Shown piece by piece: positions 58,761 to 64,000 of a stretch of DNA of 64,000 bases; within the stretch, counting starts at the first letter, position 1, and each line of letters starts with the position of its first letter. The notes under the pieces are model-generated. The model was not told the DNA's origin. It did not search any database and saw only the letters and a program-made list of their open reading frames with translations. Origin of the DNA: Silene latifolia (taxonomy: Eukaryota > Streptophyta > Magnoliopsida > Caryophyllales > Caryophyllaceae). The translations under genes and the position numbers were made by a program. Location: NCBI RefSeq assembly GCF_048544455.1, contig NC_133538.1, positions 450,877,311 to 450,941,310 of the forward strand. The letters run 5' to 3'.

Positions 58761-59772
58761 TGATACCCGTCGTTGTGAGTACCAAAGATAAAATTTATAA
58801 TTTCCTATTAAGACTAACCTAGGCTAGTGGTAACAGGGTCGAACCACAAGGAGTCAGTTGTAAATTCTAGTTGATTTATATCTAGTCTAAGGTGACAAAA
58901 GTGGGGGTTGATTTGAGTTGGTCTACATCTAACAGTAGATAAAGACAATAACTAAAAAGATGGATTAAACAGATAAAGAAGGGGTACTAGGATGGTCGGT
59001 TCATTATAGCTTCGGCGGCAGCAAACTAAGTCGGTCTGAATTAACACAGGTGAGGCGGGAAATAAAGAGGTCCTCTCGGTCCACTCTTAATAGATAGCAT
59101 CTTTCGATCTCGCTATAAGTCCCTAATATCACTAATACTAACTTTCGTTCTGAAAAGTGACTAACGGTCTAAACTATACCTATCTTTCGATCTTAGCACA
59201 GTTTAGTCGATTCAATTGATGGTCTAACAACTTACCCTATCTTTCGATCTATTGGGTCACCATAAAAGGGTATCTAACTGGTCGCATGCATTCGATTCGT
59301 TAAATACAACAATTAAAATCAATTAAAACGAAATAAGCTCACGAGGTCGATCGATCGACCGGGTAAAGTGGTCGATCGACCAACACGCTGTTCAGCCGTG
59401 TCTAATCTAATGCCGCCTATGCTATAATTCGCCTACATCCTAGCACAAATTATTTAGCTACTCATGATGAAAGTGATAACAAGAATAATACTAGGGCAAT
59501 AAAGTACTGAATTCATGATCAAAGCGGTAAAACAAATAATTAACATGCAATAATAAAGATGGTTTCGGGAATCTATCTAGCAATTCTAATCTAATAACGA
59601 AAGAGATGAATTGAATTAGGGCAATGAAATACCAAGAATAGCAGAAGAATGATTAGGAACAAGAGCCAAAATTCCAATGCTTACAATATTCCAAACCCTA
59701 ATAAACTTAATGTAAAACTGAATATGAACTTGGGTAAAAACTGATATCCCTCAACTGAAGGTTTGCGTTACG

Positions 59773-59779
59773 TTATATA
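59773..59779 (-). promoter_or_regulatory. TATA box in element G LTR
   Basis: TATATAA on the minus strand, about 90 bp downstream of the palindromes at 59869-59961. Confidence 0.45.
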
Positions 59780-59868
59780 GCAAATAAGCGTAACAATTAT
59801 TCCAAAACCTAAACTTCACGGGCTTCAAGATTCACGGTCTTTTAATTCACGTCAAAATAGCAATCTGT

Positions 59869-59961
59869 CGATCGACCGATAGGATCGGTCGATCGACTTC
59901 TCGGCATGAAACGAGCTTGAACCCGAACATTGGTCGATCGACCGAGGGTGATGGTCGATCG
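59869..59961. repeat. GTCGATCGAC array in element G LTR
   Basis: Cores at 59869, 59890, 59935 and 59956: two pairs, each 21 bp apart, 45 bp between. A further pair lies at 59352 and 59373. Confidence 0.85.
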
Positions 59962-60246
59962 ACCACTTGAGCTGCTACTTGACTTCTTAAAACTCGTGGA
60001 CTTGTCTTTTGGGCCTTGAGATGCGCTCCAAGCTCGTTCCTCGGGTGAATACTTCACGTCAAATGCAATGCAGGATACTCGGGACGGATTTAGCTTGATT
60101 TCCGCTGGATTCTTCACATTTACGCAATAATGTACAAAATACGAAGTAGACGGAAATAGAGAGAAATGCGCATAAACTACAAGAATGAGCTCAGAAATGC
60201 GTGTAAAAAGGGATGTGAAACATCATATGAAAGACACGCATCAAAC

Positions 60247-60282
60247 TTCCCCAAACCAAACCCTTGCTTGTCCTCAAGCAAG
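60247..60282 (-). other. Element G polypurine tract and adjacent stem-loop
   Basis: Perfect 8-bp stem cttgcttg/caagcaag (60263-60282, loop tcct), then on the minus strand GGTTTGGTTTGGGGAA (60247-60262), 3 nt from the LTR. The stem sequence differs from C at several positions on both arms, keeping pairing. Confidence 0.75.
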
Positions 60283-62220
60283 AACTAGACTCGATCTAAT
60301 GACCTAATGGAACGAGTTCAATCTCAGAGCGAAATGCAAACTGTTAAGCCTAAATCAATTTAATGCACAATCAACAATCAATTAGTAAATGAATCATGCA
60401 AACGAGTTATGAAGCCGTCAAAGACATGTTTGAACCATCAATCAGAGACTTATCAAATTGGACTCTCACGGGTCGCTCAAATCACTCAATAGGTACAGGT
60501 GAATATATGTAAGATAGAAAGAATTAATTTTGTAGTGACTCTCACCTAACTACGACCTATAAAAACAAGCCAGCAGTAGAATATGAAAGAAATCTCTATG
60601 ACCGTACATATGCATTCTAACCAAACAGATGACCAATGACACATGCCGAGGTATATATAGGATATGTGAGGTATGGGTAAGAAGAGGCAAAACATTTTAT
60701 GGTAAAGTGGAGGTACAGGTGATCAAGCTAGTACCAAAACGGAACCAAGTGGCAACATCCAACTTCTTGTTCATAATCAAACGAAACGGTGCTATAACAA
60801 GCACGAATCTCACAATCTCCTAAATACTAAATCAATAAACTCCCCATAAGATATAAATGAATCATGGGAGCAAAAATCGCCAAAAAATAAGGATTAAATT
60901 ATGCGAATTGACTTTTTCTTTTTCTCTTTCTTTCGAACTTCAGTCGATCGACTATATAGGGCAGTCGATCGACTGCTTTGAACAGTACAGAACTCTATTT
61001 TCTTGACTTTTTCGAATTATTTTTTGTTTTTTGTTTTTTCTTTTCTATTTCTTTCTCCTTCATTTTCCAATCATCATCTCAACAGAGCATATGCCACCAA
61101 AAATGAGTAACAATCCCAAAAACTAAACTACTAGCTTGACAAAGGACAGGCTAAATGTAGGATGTAGTAAATGGGACAAAAAGGGATATTTTTGGCAGTG
61201 TGGAGCTTATGGGCAAAATGAATAAAGGGAAACCTCCACCACATGTGTGAACAAACCACAAACCGAATGCATACAGGTATTAAGTAGATCAAGTTCATAT
61301 TTATGCAAATTAAGGAAACATGTCTCATAAGGAGTACTACTCACATTCCTAAGTAAACCGGTCATAGATGTCACCAGTTATAGGCTTTAAATCTCAGAAA
61401 GTATAAGTAGTTTGCCAATTATTAAAGTCAAGTCTCAAGTCCAGCAAAATAATTTAACGAAAACTCGTAGATATGCATATGTGATTCTACTGATAGCATG
61501 TTAATCTAGCAAGGCTCAGGCAAAACAGATGCAAATGCAAAATCATCATGGAAATACTACCGTTTCGACTCGACCTACATGCTAAAATAAACGTGCATTT
61601 TATGGGAATTTTTTTTTTTTCAAATTTTTTTGGAATTTTGTATATATAAGAGAAATGAAATGAAATGATGCAAAACAGAATGTAAACGTGAATGCAAGCA
61701 AATGATATGCAACGCAAAACCCTTCCCCAAACCAAATCGCACAATGTCCCCATTGTGCAAAATCATATAGTGAAGAAAAGAGAAATGGGAATTTGCGAGA
61801 AAGGAAATAAATATGACATGAAGTAAACGCAAGGAACTCACAAGACTTTAAGCGCAGCAAAGGAAACCTCCCCAAACCAGCGTGGGCTAGGAGGTTTCGT
61901 GAGCGACATTGCTACCAATAAGTACCAAAAGATGAGACAAAAACCACGCATAAAACCGAGAAAGACAATAATGAAGCGGTAAAATTGTGTACAAATGAGA
62001 AAATCAGAAGAAATAAATAATTTGGACGGAAAATAAAGTGGAGTAGAAAACTCCCTTAAGTCCGCATATCGACCAAACACAGCAGGGGAGAGGTCGTGAA
62101 CAAATACAGCAGTGTCTATGGTCGATCGACCTATTGATCCATCACCATGGTCGGCTACTCTAGCTTCCCTCGTGATCCTCTAGACTTGCTTCTCCTTGCC
62201 TTTGTCCTTAGTAGGAGCCC
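60283..62220 (-). other. Element G 3' non-coding region
   Basis: Same layout as the 3' regions of B and C: T/C-rich tract (60910-61070), palindromes (60952, 60972), purine tract plus hairpin (61722-61758), and another cctcccc...ggagg pair (61866-61894). No supported ORF. Confidence 0.7.
61722..61758 (-). other. Internal purine tract plus hairpin, element G
   Basis: ccttccccaaaccaaatc, then gcacaatg/cattgtgc (61739-61758). One stem pair is C-G here and T-A in B and C. Confidence 0.65.
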
Positions 62221-62298
62221 CTATTTACAATAAAAAGGGTAATCATCACAACTTGTATCATATACTAATTGAGATTGAAACATAAAAGATAGGGATAG

Positions 62299-62928
62299 TT
62301 ATATACCTACTGGAATAACCTTTCCAGCTTTGATGTCGCCAAGATACTTGGAACAGTTTCTCTTACAATGCCCAACACCACAACAATAGTGGCACTTGTC
62401 CCCGGAGGGGGCACTGTACTTGGGCTTGGAGGAGCTTGCTTCATAAGTCTTAGCTATGTTCCTGTTGGGAGTTCGCTTCTTTCCCTTTTTCACGCCTTTC
62501 TTGAAGGTTCCCTTGCTCTTATGATTAACATTGAGCACATCTTTGGTGGTGCTAACACTTAGCCCCATGTCCCTTTCGGCTTGCACAAGCATTTTGTGCA
62601 ACTCATCAAGGGAAACTTTCTTATCTTGCATATTAAAATTCACTCGAAATTGAACATATGCTTTGATTTTGCTGAGGGAATGAAGAATTCGATCAATTAC
62701 AAGTTCATTAGGAATTTCCACCTTATGCATTTTTAAGGTCTCAACATGCTCCATAAGCTTGAGCACATGAGGGCTCACCTTTTGGCCCTCTTTGATGTTA
62801 AGATCAAAAAATGCAGAAGCCGCCTCATATTGAATGACCCTAGGAGCTCGTGAAAACATGTTCACAAGCTTCATATAGATCTCATGAGCGATGCTAATCT
62901 TTATAGCACTTCGTTGGAGTTCGGCCTC
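62299..62928 (-). pseudogene. Copia-type gag fragment
   Basis: Open for about 210 codons up to 62928, where the second G-family LTR begins, so its N-terminus is lost. It reads as a Ty1/Copia Gag (UBN2-like): AIKISIAHEIYMKLVNMFS, NELVIDRILHSLSKI, a K-rich linker, and a knuckle CHYCCGVGHCKRNC near the end. The frame appears to extend to 62964 only because the LTR happens to be open there. No Copia protease, integrase or RT is seen. It may be a fragment caught between two G-family insertions. Confidence 0.75.
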
Positions 62929-64000
62929 TGATGCGTGTCTTTTATATGATGTTTTACATCCCATTTTACACGCATTTCAGAGCTCATGCATGTAGTTTAT
63001 GCTACATTTCTCCCTATTTCCGTCTACTTCCGTATTTTTGTACGTTATTGCAGAAATGTGAAGAATCCAGCGGAAATCGAGCTAAATCCATCCCCGAGTA
63101 TCCTGCATTGCATATGACGTGAAGTATTCACCCGAGGAACGAGCTTGGTGCGCAATTCAAGGCCCCAAAAGACAAGTCCACGAATTTATAGAAGTCTAGT
63201 AGCAGCTTAATCAGTCGAACGACATCCTCCATCAGTCGATCGACCAACCATCGGGGTACAGAAGCTACTGTACACTGCTAAGCAGTCGATCGACCGACAA
63301 CTTCAGTCGATCGACCAAGACGCTATTCCAGACGAGAATTAAAAGATCGAGATTTATCAAGCCCACTAGTTACTAGGTTTAGGAATTATGTTACGTATAC
63401 TCTCTTTATAACGTAACCTAATTCATTCAGTTTTCATCAAGCTTTATTCAGTAGTTTTACATTAAGTTTTACATCAAACAGTTCTTTATTTATTCATTAG
63501 GGTTTGGATTATTGTTAAGCATTGGATTTTCGGTTCTTATTAACTAATCTTTCCTCTGAAAATTCGGTATTCATCTGTCCTAATTTCAGTTTATTGCTTT
63601 ATTTCATCATTAGTGTAGAATTGATAGTTAGATTCCCGCAACCAATTTTATTGTTTATGTTAATTGTTTACTTTATCGTTTCAAGCATGAATTCAGTAAT
63701 TCTTATCGTCAATGTTATTGTTTTTACCCTTAGCATGAGTAGCTAAATAGTCATGCTAGGATGTAGGCGAATTTTAGCATAGGCGGCAAAGTATTGAACA
63801 CGGATGATTCGCGTGTCGATCGATCGATCGGCATTCTCGGTCGATCGACTGACCTCGTGAGGTTACCCTTCGTTTTAATTGATTTTAATGTTGTATTTAA
63901 CGAATCGAATGCATGCGACCAGTTAGATGCTTAATTTATGACTGACCCATTAGATCGAAAGATAGGGAAAGTTATTTGACCACCAATTAAAGACGACTAA
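62929..64000 (+). repeat. Second G-family LTR, plus orientation, incomplete
   Basis: TGATGCGTGTC... matches the reverse complement of the LTR at 58761-60243 along its length, with clear divergence, and runs off the window. Palindromes at 63237, 63287 and 63308 (63216 decayed) use the arm AGTCGATCGACT; another group lies at about 63817-63850. TTTATAAC at 63415 is a possible TATA box. Confidence 0.85.
63216..63313. repeat. GTCGATCGAC array in second G-family LTR
   Basis: Cores at 63216 (cgaacg), 63237, 63287 and 63308; intervals 21, 50, 21, nearly the same layout as 59869-59956. Confidence 0.82.

Larger units (their letters stand above)
58761..60243 (-). repeat. Element G LTR, minus orientation
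   Basis: TGATACCCGTCG...CACGCATCA, 1483 bp, followed on the right by a PPT and stem-loop, so it is the 3' LTR of a minus-strand element. It starts exactly where element F breaks off. It contains palindromes with the arm GGTCGATCGACC at 59352, 59373, 59869, 59890, 59935 and 59956, and TATATAA at 59773-59779. Confidence 0.88.

Overview
This window looks like heterochromatic plant (eudicot) nuclear DNA made almost entirely of nested retrotransposons. I see no intact ordinary host gene except one small GRF-type zinc-finger ORF. Reverse transcriptases, integrases, chromodomains, tRNA-primed LTR elements and a plant L1-type LINE all point to a plant. Caryophyllales is plausible from the feel of the LINE and Athila proteins, but that is inference.

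Layout. (1) 1-1722 is AT-rich sequence. (2) A minus-strand L1-like LINE (poly-A end at 1723, 5' end near 43426) is split into three blocks (1723-5128, 32899-33318, 41543-43426) by two LTR retrotransposons. Element B (5129-32893, Athila-type Ty3/Gypsy, minus strand) lies between LINE endonuclease and reverse transcriptase. Element D (33319-41537, Tekay/Del-type chromovirus, plus strand) lies inside the endonuclease. (3) Element B carries two younger insertions. Element A (5856-16975) is an Athila-like gag-protease element without RT or integrase but with an intact ATHILA ORF1-like gene, and it sits in B's 3' LTR. Element C (22524-28784), non-autonomous with one short ORF, splits B between protease and RT. 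(4) 43435-47042 is low-copy-looking AT-rich DNA with a SINE-like tRNA relic, a GRF zinc-finger ORF between 112-bp inverted repeats and a GA microsatellite. (5) Element E (47048-53888, plus strand) is a CRM-like chromovirus whose last ORF runs into its 3' LTR. (6) A degenerate tandem repeat (53901-54720) and a short telomere-like tract follow. (7) Element F (54853-58760, minus strand) is a relative of D, truncated by element G (LTR 58761-60243, minus). A second LTR of the G family lies in opposite orientation at 62929-64000, next to a Copia gag fragment.

Insertion order from nesting: LINE first, then B and D, then A and C inside B; G entered F. Most coding regions carry stops and frameshifts. 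Exact or near-exact 5-bp target duplications are visible for A (aaatt), C (gtgag), D (ccagt), E (acacc) and B (cttga/ctcga).

The most unusual signal is not a gene. Short palindromes with a CGATCG core recur in arrays with quantised spacing, about 21 and 30 bp alternating (51-bp period), in LTRs, untranslated regions and coding sequence of elements B, C, D, F and G, which belong to two different Gypsy lineages. Element A has a different motif (GACGNNCGTC/GACGNNCGGATT) at the same roughly 20-bp spacing. In most LTRs the arrays lie 55-170 bp upstream of a TATA box. In A one array also precedes a TATA-like box in front of its only intact ORF. A second signal is a stem-loop next to the polypurine tract that keeps its pairing by compensatory changes between A, C and G.
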